DNA of 64,000 nt from Paraktedonobacter carboxidivorans (GCA_041156125.1 JBEVTI010000020.1:24904-88903), one strand, 5' to 3'; counted from the stretch's first letter, positions 1 to 9,400 are shown. The notes: generated by a model not told the origin, from the sequence alone. Numbers and translations are program-made.

Positions 1-13
1 AAAGCATAAGAAA

Positions 14-39
14 ACCGGGCCTGTGATCAGTTGCCCGGT
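14..39. terminator. short hairpin at window edge
   Basis: A 7-bp perfect inverted repeat (ACCGGGC/GCCCGGT) with a 12-base loop. It may be the end of a gene lying outside the window. No coding sequence is seen between positions 1 and 184. Confidence 0.35.
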
Positions 40-184
40 AGATTGGAACCGTAGACCATTTTGCTCAGTCCCATTATACCACACTTCTCGTCAGATGGAA
101 CCAGATATCCTAGACAATGTATTCCCACGGCTCGTTAGCTGTAAAAAAATCTGGTAGACTCCAATTGGGAACGAAGCAGTTTTC

Positions 185-224
185 GTGTTGCTTGTGTACT
201 AGCAGACACACACACAAGCAACAC
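185..224 (-). terminator. hairpin downstream of glgA
   Basis: Perfect 13-bp arms (185-197 and 212-224) with a 14-base loop, 6 bases beyond the glgA stop codon on the minus strand. The position fits a transcription terminator; only a weak T-rich tail follows. Confidence 0.6.
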
Positions 225-230
225 AGAGCT

Positions 231-1706
231 TTAGCGCGGCAAGCGCAGGACGCGTTGGTAGAGCTGGCTGTAGGCGTGAGCGCTGGCGGACCAGTGGGAG
301 TCGTAGGCCATAGCGCGGGCGATGAGATCCGGCCAGAGTTCGCGCCTGGCATAGAGGCGCAGGGCGCGCTGCAGGGCATCAAGCAGGGCAGCGGATGTAT
401 AAGGCGTAAAGCTGAGGCCGTTGCCAAGAGCTGGCTCGGCATCAAGGTCGATGACAGTGTCAGCCAGGCCACCAGTAGCGTGAACGATGGGTAGTGTGCC
501 ATAGCGTAATGCGATCAGTTGTCCCAGTCCTCCTGGTTCAAAGGCACTGGGCATGAGGAAAAAATCCGCGCCCGCGTAGATGCGATGGGCAAGCGCGCTA
601 TCGAAGCCGATGCGTATGCGTACATTGGGACTACTGGCGGCAAGTTCGCGCAAAAGTTGTTCATAGTAGGGATGCCCGGTACCCAGTACGACCAGTTGGC
701 ACGGTAGGGCACGTAACTCAGCCGCGCTCGCGGCGATGAGGTCGAAGCCTTTCTGATCCACCAGGCGACTCACAATGCCTATAAGCGGAAGCTGGGGATC
801 GTCAGGCAGGCCATATTCCTGACGCAGAGCCGCGCGATTGCGTTCCCTGGCGGACAGCGCGTCAACAGCGCTATAGCGCGCGGTTAACTCACCATCAGTG
901 GCGGGATTCCAGATCTCCCAGTCGAGGCCATTGGGAATGCCAAAGAGGCGAGAACGGCGTTGCGAGAGCACTTCATCCAACCCCCAGCCGTGATCGAGCG
1001 TCTGAATCTCCTCGGCATAGCGACGCGACACGGTTGTCACCACGTCAGAATAGACAATGCCGCCCTTCATCCAGTTCACATCGCCCCAAAATTCCAGGCC
1101 AGCGGCCAGAAAGATATGCGCGGGGTCCAGCGCCCCCTCTTCGAGAATCGAGACATCCCAGCGTCCCTGATACTGCAGGTTATGAATGGTATAGACAATG
1201 CGAGTGGCACCCTGGCGCAAAAGGTGGCGATAGCTGGTGCGCAGATAGGCCGCGCAGGGAGCAGTCTGCCAGTCATTGAGATGGACGATATCCGGCGCGA
1301 AATCCAGCGACTGCAGAGCGTCGAGCAAGCCACGGCAGAAGAGCAGAAAGCGCCGCTGCTCATCGCGCTGATCCAGACCAAAATAGATGCGCGCATGCCA
1401 GCCAAAATATTCCGCCTGATCGAAAAAATACACGGTAACTGGCGCGGAGGGAAGCGTTGTTTGCAGAATGGTATAGGTACGATTAGCTCCAGCCATGGGC
1501 AGCGCGCGTATTACGCCAGTCGGGCGTAAGTCCCAGTGGGCGGGATCAATCAGACCATAGCGCGGGATAAAGATACGCACGTCGTGGCCCAGAGCTGCCA
1601 GTTCTCCAGGCAAGCTGCCGATCACATCGGCCACTCCCCCTTCTTTGGCAAATGGCACAGCTTCAGTGGCCACCAGGAGAATTTTTAAACGGCTTTCATC
1701 AGGCAT
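231..1706 (-). CDS. glgA: glycogen synthase (ADP-glucose type, GT5)
   Basis: Transfers glucose from ADP-glucose to the non-reducing end of a growing alpha-1,4-glucan in the cytoplasm. The N-terminal starch-synthase domain has the nucleotide-sugar loop KEGGVADVIGSLP, a variant of the usual KxGGLADV. The C-terminal GT-B half carries the FEPGGLGQLIALRYG segment that includes the catalytic/phosphate-binding region. About 491 aa, the usual length for bacterial GlgA. The start is ambiguous: ATG at 1706, or an in-frame TTG at 1715 that sits at a better distance from AGAGAGGA. It lies 112 bases downstream of glgC on the same strand, so the two probably form a glycogen operon. Family assignment is secure. 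Confidence 0.95.
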   Translation of the reverse strand: MPDESRLKILLVATEAVPFAKEGGVADVIGSLPGELAALGHDVRIFIPRYGLIDPAHWDLRPTGVIRALPMAGANRTYTILQTTLPSAPVTVYFFDQAEYFGWHARIYFGLDQRDEQRRFLLFCRGLLDALQSLDFAPDIVHLNDWQTAPCAAYLRTSYRHLLRQGATRIVYTIHNLQYQGRWDVSILEEGALDPAHIFLAAGLEFWGDVNWMKGGIVYSDVVTTVSRRYAEEIQTLDHGWGLDEVLSQRRSRLFGIPNGLDWEIWNPATDGELTARYSAVDALSARERNRAALRQEYGLPDDPQLPLIGIVSRLVDQKGFDLIAASAAELRALPCQLVVLGTGHPYYEQLLRELAASSPNVRIRIGFDSALAHRIYAGADFFLMPSAFEPGGLGQLIALRYGTLPIVHATGGLADTVIDLDAEPALGNGLSFTPYTSAALLDALQRALRLYARRELWPDLIARAMAYDSHWSASAHAYSQLYQRVLRLPR

Positions 1707-1818
1707 AGCAAGCAATCATTCCTCTCTCTCGCATGCGTGTAGTATACAATACAGATTGCTTGCCAGCCAGAATACGCCACCGCACAAACCTCTGCAAAAC
1801 TAAAAGGGGGTGAGGATA

Positions 1819-3153
1819 CTAAAATGAGCTTGACCTGCGCCTGGCCAGTTCTCGCTCCCAGCCGTGGGTGAAGGTATGATCTTCTACAGTCTCTCCACTG
1901 AGCAGGATGGGGCTGGTGAAGTCCTCCGGGCGCAGATCCGAACCGATTTTACAGTTGCGACCTACTTGAAGATTATCGGGCAGGTGAGCGCGCTTGCCAA
2001 TCAGGGTGATGCCTGTATTCAAGCGGCTCGGCTCCAATTTATTAGGCGTCAGGTCCGAGCCAAAGCCAACCTGGCAATTTTTACCAACCACAACCTCTTT
2101 ATCGAGAATGGCCCGCTCAACCGTACTACCCGCGCCAATGACGGTATCAAATAGAATGATCGAATCCCGTACCTGCGCACCCTTTTCGACGATCACCCCT
2201 GGCGAAAGCACGCTATGCTCAACCGTGCCCCTGATAATACAGCCATGCGAGATCAGGCTATTGCGCACCTGGGCGCTCCCATGTAATTGAGCTGGAGGTC
2301 GCTCTTCGCTGCGCGTGTGAATCACCCATTTTGGATCGTAGAGATCGAAAACGGGCCGCTCGTTCAGCAATTCCATATGCGCCTCCCAATAGGACTGAAT
2401 GGTGCCTACGTCCTGCCAGTAGTCCGCGAAGGGATAGGCGTAGACACGCTGTCCTTGCTGAAGCATAGCGGGAATGATGTCATGGCCAAAATCGTGGCGC
2501 GAACTGGCAAGGTGGCCCCCTGTTCCCTGGTCGTCATGAAGCAGAACATTCACCAGCGTCTCGCGGCTAAAGACGTAGATGCCCATCGAGCCAAGCGTAC
2601 CACGCGGTCTGGCGGGCTTTTCTTCAAAGCCGGTGACACGATGCTCAGTGTCGGTCTCCAGCATGCCAAAGCGGTGCCCATCCTCAATAGGCACAATCAC
2701 TGCCCCCATAGTGACATCAGCATTCTGCTGCTGGTGGAAGGCCAGCATCGGTCCATAGTCCATGCGATAGATATGGTCACCCGCAAGCACAAGGATATAA
2801 TCATAACGCGCTTCCATAATAAAATCCAGGTTTTGATAAACCGCGTCGGCAGTTCCCTGATACCATTCCGACTCCTGACGCCCGATATAGGGTTGGAGCA
2901 GAAAAACTCCACCCTGCTGGCGATCCAGATCCCATGGCTTGCCAATGCCGATGTGATCGTGAAGAGAATGGGGTCGATATTGTGTCAGTACGGCCACATC
3001 CGTGATACCAGAGTTGACGCAATTGCTCAGCGCGAAATCAATGATGCGATACTTGCCCGCGAAAGGAACCGCTGGCTTCGCGCGCTTCTGTGAAAGGAGG
3101 CTCAGACGCTCTCCCTGCCCTCCGGCCAGAATAACTGCCAGTATCTTACTCAT
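1819..3153 (-). CDS. glgC: glucose-1-phosphate adenylyltransferase
   Basis: Makes ADP-glucose from glucose-1-phosphate and ATP, the committed step that feeds GlgA. The N-terminal nucleotidyltransferase domain starts with ILAGGQGERLSLLSQKRAKP, the ADP-glucose pyrophosphorylase signature. The C-terminal third is a left-handed beta-helix with hexapeptide-like repeats (SVLSPGVIVEKGAQVRDSII). About 444 aa, typical of the family. An ATG at 3153 gives the usual MSKILAVILAGG start; an upstream in-frame ATG at 3165 directly abuts the AAAGG ribosome site and is less likely. First gene of a likely glgC-glgA operon. Confidence 0.95.
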   Translation of the reverse strand: MSKILAVILAGGQGERLSLLSQKRAKPAVPFAGKYRIIDFALSNCVNSGITDVAVLTQYRPHSLHDHIGIGKPWDLDRQQGGVFLLQPYIGRQESEWYQGTADAVYQNLDFIMEARYDYILVLAGDHIYRMDYGPMLAFHQQQNADVTMGAVIVPIEDGHRFGMLETDTEHRVTGFEEKPARPRGTLGSMGIYVFSRETLVNVLLHDDQGTGGHLASSRHDFGHDIIPAMLQQGQRVYAYPFADYWQDVGTIQSYWEAHMELLNERPVFDLYDPKWVIHTRSEERPPAQLHGSAQVRNSLISHGCIIRGTVEHSVLSPGVIVEKGAQVRDSIILFDTVIGAGSTVERAILDKEVVVGKNCQVGFGSDLTPNKLEPSRLNTGITLIGKRAHLPDNLQVGRNCKIGSDLRPEDFTSPILLSGETVEDHTFTHGWERELARRRSSSF

Positions 3154-3305
3154 AACATAGCTCATCCTTTGTTTAGAGTCTGGAGGCTTCTCTACCTGCT
3201 TGCCAGGTGCATGTATTTATCATACAACACAGAGATGGCCTCTGCTTCCAGCAGGAAGCGCGAGCAGATGAGCAAGTCGCGGGCGAGCCAGGGTACCTGG
3301 CCAGA

Positions 3306-3575
3306 TTATCTGGCAAACCGCTGAGCAGTTCGCGTCCGGGCTCGCTGCTCTATATCCGCGCGATCCCTGGCTGGCGTATGCGTCTCAAGCGAGTTGAGCA
3401 GGGTGCTGGTAGATGCCGCTATCGCGTCAACAGCGGCCAAAAATACTGCTTCATTGGCTTGCGAGGGTTTAGCGTAGCCGCTGACCTTGCGTACAAACTG
3501 TAATGCGGCCTGGTGGATCTCTTCCTCGCTGACAGGCGGGTCGATATTAAAAAGCATCTTGATGTTTCTACACAT
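3306..3575 (-). CDS. DUF2277 family small protein
   Basis: An 89-aa protein of the DUF2277 family. It begins MCRNIKMLFNIDPPVSEEEI and contains the conserved core FVRKVSGYAKPSQANE, both diagnostic of this widespread but uncharacterised family. It is a soluble, mostly helical protein with no signal peptide or membrane segment. GAGGG lies 7 bases upstream of the ATG. It stands alone between glgC and a sigma-factor gene read the other way. Molecular function is unknown. Confidence 0.85.
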   Translation of the reverse strand: MCRNIKMLFNIDPPVSEEEIHQAALQFVRKVSGYAKPSQANEAVFLAAVDAIAASTSTLLNSLETHTPARDRADIEQRARTRTAQRFAR

Positions 3576-4039
3576 GAACTGGCCCTCAACAGGTCGGCGT
3601 TAGCAAGCGTTTGCATCCTATCACAAACGCGGCATTGACCTGCTCTCTCTACTATATATTCCTCGCGGCAAAAACGAAAGCGGAAAATTATGAGCCAGCC
3701 CGGATTTTGCAAAATCCGGGCAAAACAGCTTGTACTGCTGCGAAAAAAGCGGGGATCACTCATAATCACTCATAGAGTTCACTGCAATGAAAGTAATCTA
3801 AATAGCAAACCAATACGTAATATCAGGGGGAGCACTTATATTGCGGAACAACATTCGATGGATATATTAAGTATAGTGGTAAAAGTAGGGGTCCGGCTCA
3901 AGCTGACTCCTGTTTTGAGCTAGCTTGAGCCAGCCCCCGACAAAGGGTTTTTACTGCTCCAGTTATTTTTCATTTTCTATAACCTATTTTTTCCCCAGCT
4001 ATCCATCAGGAATAATAAAGATTCAGGAAGAAGGATATT
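3576..4039. other. gene-free interval with palindromes
   Basis: A 464-bp divergent intergenic region between the DUF2277 and sigma-factor genes. It holds a perfect 24-bp palindrome at 3698-3721 (11-bp arms plus central GC) and a second inverted repeat with 10-bp arms at 3895-3904/3922-3931. No convincing small gene was found; a 77-codon frame at 3690-3923 has no recognisable features. Confidence 0.6.
3698..3721. repeat. 24-bp perfect palindrome
   Basis: A self-complementary sequence (GCCCGGATTTTGCAAAATCC plus GGGC), followed on the plus strand by AAAAC. It could be an operator shared by the divergent genes or a hairpin. No gene ends next to it, so a terminator role is not obvious. Confidence 0.55.
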
Positions 4040-4672
4040 ATGCAGGGTTTCAAAGGGAGAGGATTGCCAGGTCGGCAACCATCGCAGCCTATTCCCTTCT
4101 CCGTCGAAGAATTGAGCGACGAGGCTTTGATTCACGCGCTGGCACTAGGCGTGGTCTGGGCGCTGGAAGTACTCTACCAGCGCTACGCGCGTTTGCTCTA
4201 TTCCGTCGCCTATCGGATGACTCCAGATCATCAGATTGCGGAAGACCTGCTTCAGGATACTTTTGTCTCAGTCTGGCAGCATGCCGGTTCATACTCCTCA
4301 CAGTCAGGTTCGGTCAAAAGTTGGTTGGTCTCGATCATTCGCCATCGTGCTATTGATCATTTACGTAAAATACGCGCGCGGGCAGATTTCAAAATCACGC
4401 CGATTGAGGAACTGGTCGCCGATGAAAGCCTGAGCGCTTTAGATACCTGGGAAGAAGTTTGGAAATCCATTCAGGGCGCCCAGATCCGTAACGCGCTCAA
4501 AAAGCTTTCAAATGAGCAACGCATGGTTATAGAGCTAGCTTATTTTCAAGGTTGGACACAAGCAGAAATCGCGAAAAGCTATAACATCCCGCTGGGAACG
4601 GTGAAAGCGCGTATGCGTCTTGGGCTTATGCGTTTGAAACATCTACTGGAACAAATGGAGGGGGGAGTGTAA
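4040..4672 (+). CDS. ECF-type RNA polymerase sigma factor
   Basis: A 210-aa sigma-70-family factor of ECF layout. Region 2 (about residues 40-105) contains LYSVAYRMTPDHQIAEDLLQ and DTFVSVWQ for -10 recognition. Region 4 (about 145-205) has the helix-turn-helix YFQGWTQAEIAKSYNIPLGT for -35 recognition. AGAAGG lies just upstream of the ATG. The stop codon is one base from the anti-sigma reading frame, and the two are almost certainly co-transcribed, the usual arrangement of an ECF factor and its inhibitor. The stimulus is unknown. The long unstructured N-terminus (about 35 residues) is slightly unusual. Confidence 0.92.
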   Translation: MQGFKGRGLPGRQPSQPIPFSVEELSDEALIHALALGVVWALEVLYQRYARLLYSVAYRMTPDHQIAEDLLQDTFVSVWQHAGSYSSQSGSVKSWLVSIIRHRAIDHLRKIRARADFKITPIEELVADESLSALDTWEEVWKSIQGAQIRNALKKLSNEQRMVIELAYFQGWTQAEIAKSYNIPLGTVKARMRLGLMRLKHLLEQMEGGV

Positions 4673-4715
4673 TATGCATATATCCCGGCAATATACGAAT
4701 GAAAGAGACAAAACC

Positions 4716-5426
4716 ATGGATTGTCAAGAAATGGAAGAACTTCTGGGTGCCTATGCGCTTGAAGCTCTGAGTGCAGAGGAACGAAAAGCCGCTGATGCGC
4801 ACCTGGCCGACTGCGTAAAATGTACTCACACTCTCCAACAACTCAAAGCGATTGTGGATCTCTTTCCACTTTCAGTCCCTCCTATGGAACCCGCGCCCAG
4901 AGTCAAAGCACAGCTTCTAGCACGCATCCAGGAGGATGAACAAAGGAAAAATTCTCTCCCTCCCACAGTTCTACGTCAACGCCCTCCCGTTAGGGGCTGG
5001 CGCGCAGCCCTCCTGGCCGCTAGCATGCTAGTTTTGCTGCTGCTATGCGGAACTAGCTTCCTGTGGAATCTCTCGCTACGCCAGCAGTTGGCTCAATCTC
5101 CTGTGGTTTATCAACTGCATGGCACTGGCAACAGTACAACAGCTACTGGGCAAGTCATCTATTACGCACAACAGGATATTACGGTGGTAATGGTCTACAA
5201 GCTGCCTTCCCTGACGGGCAATCAGGTGTACCAGGGCTGGCTCCTGCGCGGCAGTCAACCTGTTAGCATAGGCTTGTTCAACATCAATCACGGTGTAGCA
5301 ACCCTCGGTTTCCAGGGAAATCTTAACGGCTTCGACGCTACCGCGGTCAGCCTGGAACAGGGGCCAGTTGCCAGTCAGGGTCCCCCACAGGGACCAGTCG
5401 TGGTAGCGGGCACGCTAATGCCTTGA
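4716..5426 (+). CDS. zinc-finger anti-sigma factor with RskA-type C-terminus
   Basis: About 236 aa. It starts with MDCQEMEELLGAYALEALSA and carries the HLADCVKC motif (His-x3-Cys-x2-Cys) of the zinc-binding anti-sigma domain that clamps ECF sigma factors. One membrane helix lies near residues 98-120 (ALLAASMLVLLLLCGTSFLW). The extracytoplasmic part contains VYQGWLLRG...PVSIGLF, typical of the RskA C-terminal domain. The reading frame opens 42 bases earlier at 4674, but the ATG at 4716 matches the family start and follows GAAAGAG. Inferred to hold the upstream sigma factor inactive at the membrane until an envelope signal releases it. Confidence 0.88.
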   Translation: MDCQEMEELLGAYALEALSAEERKAADAHLADCVKCTHTLQQLKAIVDLFPLSVPPMEPAPRVKAQLLARIQEDEQRKNSLPPTVLRQRPPVRGWRAALLAASMLVLLLLCGTSFLWNLSLRQQLAQSPVVYQLHGTGNSTTATGQVIYYAQQDITVVMVYKLPSLTGNQVYQGWLLRGSQPVSIGLFNINHGVATLGFQGNLNGFDATAVSLEQGPVASQGPPQGPVVVAGTLMP

Positions 5427-5483
5427 AGCAAACCTGGCACGGCACAACCCTCAGGACTGAGAAAAGTGTCTTCTGATGCTAGA

Positions 5484-5556
5484 AGATAGTTAGCGACCTC
5501 TCCTGGCTTGCTCCTTAAACAATGATGGGCAGGCCAGGAGAGGTCGCTAACTATCT
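5484..5556. terminator. long bidirectional hairpin (24-bp perfect arms)
   Basis: Arms 5484-5507 and 5533-5556 are exact reverse complements, with a 25-base loop. It lies between the convergent anti-sigma gene and the DVWAVG-repeat gene, so it probably ends both transcripts. It lacks a clean T run. Confidence 0.75.
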
Positions 5557-5598
5557 TTGCTACCCTCTCTTATGGGCAAGCGTCTCAATCCTACCCTC

Positions 5599-6831
5599 TT
5601 ACGGGCAGAGCGTCTCAATAAAGGCATGCCCACCGGAAACCTGGGGCAGACCAATAACCCAGAGTTGCGAACCAATGCCAGCGATAAAATCCAGTTCACC
5701 GGCATTGCCAGTGGGATCTTGCAGCACTTCCCACTCCTGACCATTCCAGTGCTCAATAAACGGCTGGAAGCCGCTCTGGCCGCTGATGCGACCTACAGCC
5801 CAGACGTTGTCAGGCGCACCCACTACGACGCCGGCCAGCCAGTTGCCATTGCCTGGTGCCACACTTGGACTGACCACAAGGCTCCATTTGCTCCCATCCC
5901 AATGCTCTGCCAGCAGTTGGCTGCCATTGTTCTGGCTGCCCACTGCCCAGAGATCATTGGCAGTATCGCCACCGATATTGTAAAGATTACCCCCACCGTT
6001 CGCGCTCAGATCCGGGTTGGTGAGCGCGCTCCACTTCGTGCCGTTCCAGTGCTCAGTCACGGGTTTAACCACGCTTTTCCCCGCGCGAGTGCTATATTCA
6101 TAGCCCACCGCCCAGGCATTCTTCTGCGTCAGAGCTTTCACACTGGCGAATTGTAGACTGCTAGAGGAGCTTAGATGCACCATACTCCACTTTGTGCCGT
6201 TCCAGTGCTCGATTAACGGAGCAATCGGCCCTTGCAACGGCACGGAGAAGCCCACGGCCCAGATATCATTGGTGGCACTACCAGAGAGGGCAACCAGCGA
6301 GTTTTTCCCGCCAGCAGCAGCCTCAGGAGCAGACACCTTCTGCCAGTGCGTACCATCCCAGTGTAGAAGTAAAGTCTGCGAGGCCATCCCGGCCAGTTGA
6401 TGCTCACCAACGGCCCAGACATCACCAGGCGCGATCTCCACAATGCTACGCAACGAGTCCTGCGGCGAAACAGGCGTATAGCTCACCGCCCAGTTCTTGC
6501 CATCCCAGTGCGTGATCTTCGGACCGACACTCCAGACATCATTGAGGCCCAGGCCGGAGAAGCCAGTGCCGGAAAAATCATTGACCAGCGCGCCAGGCGC
6601 GGCACACCAGGGCTTGGCCAGTACAGGGGTGATGGTGTTATTGCTCTGGCTGGCATCCGGTACACCTCGCCCGTTCTCAAAAAACAAGAAACCTATGGCC
6701 AGCAGACAGATCAATAACGACAACGCGCCAACAATTTTCAGCTGCGGCGGGATTTTACGCCTGCGCGCTTGCAAGCGAGGGAGCGGACCCGTAGGCGGTG
6801 ACTGGTTGCTGGTATCTTGCGGATGTATCAT
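5599..6831 (-). CDS. membrane-anchored DVWAVG-repeat beta-propeller protein
   Basis: About 410 aa. Short cytoplasmic tail, then a single membrane helix (about residues 30-50, LKIVGALSLLICLLAIGFLF), then an extracytoplasmic region of at least six repeats of the form HWNGTKWS...NDVWAVG (DVWSVG, DVWAVG, DIWAVG, NAWAVG, DLWAVG, NVWAVG). The repeats resemble kelch/beta-propeller blades. No catalytic motif is seen. The start was set at the ATG at 6831 because AGGAGG lies 5 bases before it; a GTG at 6852 is in frame. Proteins of this type recur in Ktedonobacteria (general knowledge), but I know of no assigned function. Carbohydrate or cell-surface binding is possible. Confidence 0.75.
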   Translation of the reverse strand: MIHPQDTSNQSPPTGPLPRLQARRRKIPPQLKIVGALSLLICLLAIGFLFFENGRGVPDASQSNNTITPVLAKPWCAAPGALVNDFSGTGFSGLGLNDVWSVGPKITHWDGKNWAVSYTPVSPQDSLRSIVEIAPGDVWAVGEHQLAGMASQTLLLHWDGTHWQKVSAPEAAAGGKNSLVALSGSATNDIWAVGFSVPLQGPIAPLIEHWNGTKWSMVHLSSSSSLQFASVKALTQKNAWAVGYEYSTRAGKSVVKPVTEHWNGTKWSALTNPDLSANGGGNLYNIGGDTANDLWAVGSQNNGSQLLAEHWDGSKWSLVVSPSVAPGNGNWLAGVVVGAPDNVWAVGRISGQSGFQPFIEHWNGQEWEVLQDPTGNAGELDFIAGIGSQLWVIGLPQVSGGHAFIETLCP

Positions 6832-6883
6832 CTGTTCCTCCTGGGAGAGCACACACGTCTTTTAGACAGTCGCCTCACCATAT

Positions 6884-7879
6884 CTACGCTGAAATAATAA
6901 TTCCACCAGGATTCTCGACCCCGGTTGGGCCAACGGAGAAAATCGCATAGGTAATGCCTTTGGTGGCGTGAACATTCTGCATAGCTGCGGCTGAGTTATC
7001 AATATATGTAGTGCCTTTGACGGTAGCCAGCAACTGGAACTGCTGATTCTGGTCAGAGATCAGACGATATACATCGTATGCGACGGCATTCTGACCAGGT
7101 GACCAGGAAAGCGCGATGCCTCCCTGGCCCGTCATTTGATAGCTGCCATTGCCTGGAGCAGCCGGGATCTCTCTGGCAGTCACCCATTGCACTGGCGCGC
7201 TAAAGTTTGCCACGACATCGCTGGACTGCGCGTTGATCATGATCGAAGGTTTATATTGTTGTTCGTACTGGACGTTGATCCGCTTCTCTGATAGCATGCC
7301 GGCAAAGAAAATAGAGACTGTACCTGCCTCGGAGTTGGCTGTCTGGGTATAGGTGATGGAGGCACTACCATCGTCATTGAAAGTCAACTGAGCCGAGATA
7401 GGCGAGGCTCCCTGTGTATAGACCTTGATGTTATTGCCGCCATCCACAACAAAAAGCATATGGTGCAATTCTTGTATCAACTGTTTTTTAAGCGTGGCCG
7501 GATCAAGGGAGATGGTTGCGCCATTGGCATCGCTTGTTACTCCCTGCACAGTAGAAAAATCGAAAGGCACGTTAAGGAGAAAGTTAGTCGGTCCATGCAA
7601 AACAAGCGCGGGAGTGGTCGAGCCAGAGGTAGGCGTGCTGGCAGGACTCGCGCTGCGCGCAGGGGTCTGTGCCGTTTGAGCCGTGGTCGTCGGTGTCGCG
7701 GGATCTGTGCTGGCCTGGGAAGCCGGGGAAGCCGTATCAACCTGAGCCTGGGAAGCAGCCGCACATCCAACCAGCCCCTGGATCAGCAGGAGCAAGGTAC
7801 ACAATAGAATGCAGAGCTGCGCGCGCGCCGCTCGATACGGCGCGCGCGGCGCTAGCTGCGAAAAAAGAGATGCTCTCAT
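6884..7879 (-). CDS. lipoprotein with C-terminal fibronectin-III-like domain
   Basis: A 331-aa secreted protein. It has an Arg-rich N-terminus, a hydrophobic helix, and the lipobox LVGC near residue 39, then a Thr/Pro/Ser-rich linker (about 40-95). The central beta-rich region is unrecognised. The C-terminal stretch (about 245-331) has ALSWSPGQNAVAYDVYRL, typical of a fibronectin type III fold. AGAGGA lies 7 bases upstream of the start. It follows the XRE regulator gene on the same strand after a 139-base gap and could be read with it. Probably a surface-anchored binding protein; ligand unknown. Confidence 0.72.
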   Translation of the reverse strand: MRASLFSQLAPRAPYRAARAQLCILLCTLLLLIQGLVGCAAASQAQVDTASPASQASTDPATPTTTAQTAQTPARSASPASTPTSGSTTPALVLHGPTNFLLNVPFDFSTVQGVTSDANGATISLDPATLKKQLIQELHHMLFVVDGGNNIKVYTQGASPISAQLTFNDDGSASITYTQTANSEAGTVSIFFAGMLSEKRINVQYEQQYKPSIMINAQSSDVVANFSAPVQWVTAREIPAAPGNGSYQMTGQGGIALSWSPGQNAVAYDVYRLISDQNQQFQLLATVKGTTYIDNSAAAMQNVHATKGITYAIFSVGPTGVENPGGIIISA

Positions 7880-8018
7880 GTCAGGTTCCTCTATGTACGG
7901 TTCATACGCTAAAAAGAGACGCGCATGAGGTACTTTACCCGAACCTGCCTGACTGACACAAGAACACCTGCTAGACAGTTACTAAACACCTTAGCAGCAG
8001 AGATCAGCCCGACCACGG

Positions 8019-9218
8019 CTAGCCCTGCCAGGAGACCGTCGCCTGTTTAGTGTAAGAAGAAGACGTGACAGTAAAAATCAACTGGCCACTTTGTCCGGGC
8101 GCGCTCTGGATATAGACGATCACCTCAAATGGCGTGCCTGGTTTCCCAATGCCGCTGGACTGATTCCACTTGACCATTAGATCTGGACTACTGGCTTGCC
8201 AGTTTAAACTGGCCTGCCCATTGCTATACAATGTGATCCAGAGTTCACAACGATAACCCGAATCAACATGACAGCTCGCCGGTTTTAGACTGGTTGGCGA
8301 GACTGTAATCATGAGGTTCAAAGGATTGGCGTTGGAAGCTGCTGTCGGCTTCGTGGGTTGGGTCGCCGCAGGCTGCGTAGGGGTAGCTGCCGCGCTTGTA
8401 GGCGTCACAAAAACACTGCCAGCACCCTGGGCGGTGTTCTGAGGCGCAACCTGTGTACTCTTTGCCAGAAAACCAGGCTTGGTGCCGGCCTGGACGCTTG
8501 GTGCTGGCGAATGATTCAGCGCAAAGCTCACCAGAGATAAAGCGCCAATCGCTAACAGGACAAACGCAAGCCCTACATTGCGGGGACGCAGTATGGACTT
8601 GAGATTGCGTTTAGAGGGCTTGGGAAGCAAAGGCAAAGGCGCGGGAGGCACGGTTGTGGATGGCGGTGGCGGCGACAATAACTCGTTTTTTTTGAGCCAT
8701 TCACGAATAGCCTCGGCATTGGGATGCCCAACATGCTCAAAAGCATTCAAACTGGCTTCCCCTAACTGCTGCGCCTCCGCCCGCTGACCACGCATCGCTC
8801 GCACATAGGCATCTTCCCAGAGGGTATGCGCCTGTTGATCATGAGCCGCGCTATCCAGAATATATCCAAAAGTATCGCCACGTCGAGGCCAGGAAGGCGC
8901 ATCAGGAGGCGCAATTGTACTGGTTGACGAGCCTCCTTTCGGCGTATCCTGTTGAAAGGCAAGAGGCGCAGGTGAGCGCGGAGAAAGTGACCTTTGCAAC
9001 TCTTCTGTACGCGATTGCTCAGACTCTAATAGGCCCAACTCTTCAGCGTTCTGGCTGAAAAGCGTACAGAGTCTTTCGCGGAAGTAGGGGGTAGGAGAGA
9101 AGAGACCTCGTTCCCAGCGACTCACTGTGGTTGCGTCCGTGCCGATCTGTTCGGCAACTTTTGCCTGTGACCAACCTCGTAGTTCGCGCGCTTGTTTCAA
9201 ACGACGATTTGGTGTCAT
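8019..9218 (-). CDS. membrane-anchored XRE-family regulator with extracytoplasmic C-terminal domain
   Basis: About 399 aa. Residues 4-60 form an HTH_3/XRE DNA-binding domain (RELRGWSQAKVAEQIGTDAT, then TVSRWERG). A helical segment follows (about 120-175, SAAHDQQAHTLWEDAYVRAM...GEASLNAFEHVGH). One membrane helix lies around 220-242 (VGLAFVLLAIGALSLVSFAL). After a Thr/Pro linker comes a beta-rich domain of about 90 residues with two cysteines (SCHVDSGYRC). The start at 9218 is fixed by GGAGAA 8 bases upstream; the paralogue at 41441-42190 has the same start. The layout suggests a one-component transmembrane regulator (DNA binding inside, sensing outside). It is divergent from the GH48 cellulase, its most likely target. 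Inference, not shown. Confidence 0.82.
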   Translation of the reverse strand: MTPNRRLKQARELRGWSQAKVAEQIGTDATTVSRWERGLFSPTPYFRERLCTLFSQNAEELGLLESEQSRTEELQRSLSPRSPAPLAFQQDTPKGGSSTSTIAPPDAPSWPRRGDTFGYILDSAAHDQQAHTLWEDAYVRAMRGQRAEAQQLGEASLNAFEHVGHPNAEAIREWLKKNELLSPPPPSTTVPPAPLPLLPKPSKRNLKSILRPRNVGLAFVLLAIGALSLVSFALNHSPAPSVQAGTKPGFLAKSTQVAPQNTAQGAGSVFVTPTSAAATPTQPAATQPTKPTAASNANPLNLMITVSPTSLKPASCHVDSGYRCELWITLYSNGQASLNWQASSPDLMVKWNQSSGIGKPGTPFEVIVYIQSAPGQSGQLIFTVTSSSYTKQATVSWQG

Positions 9219-9325
9219 GCTTTGTTCTCCAATAACCTCGTTGTAGCGCACGATTTCGTGGCTTCTTGCTCACAAAATCTTATGCAGCGGAGTATGACAA
9301 AAGGTTCCAAGTTGCTTAACGCCGA

Positions 9326-9352
9326 TGTACCTTTTAGCTAGCAAAAGGTACA
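9326..9352. promoter_or_regulatory. inverted repeat in XRE regulator leader
   Basis: TGTACCTTTT and AAAAGGTACA are perfect 10-bp arms around AGCTAGC. It lies about 110 bases upstream of the XRE start and just downstream of its predicted promoter. It could be an autoregulatory operator. Confidence 0.45.
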
Positions 9353-9400
9353 TTCCACAATTTGCTTATAGGCTACTAGAATAGCCGTATTGCTACTAAA

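Noticed and set aside
2287..3093. 268-codon plus-strand open frame
   Set aside because: Lies entirely antisense to glgC; codon pattern is a shadow of the real gene and no ribosome site or domain is present.
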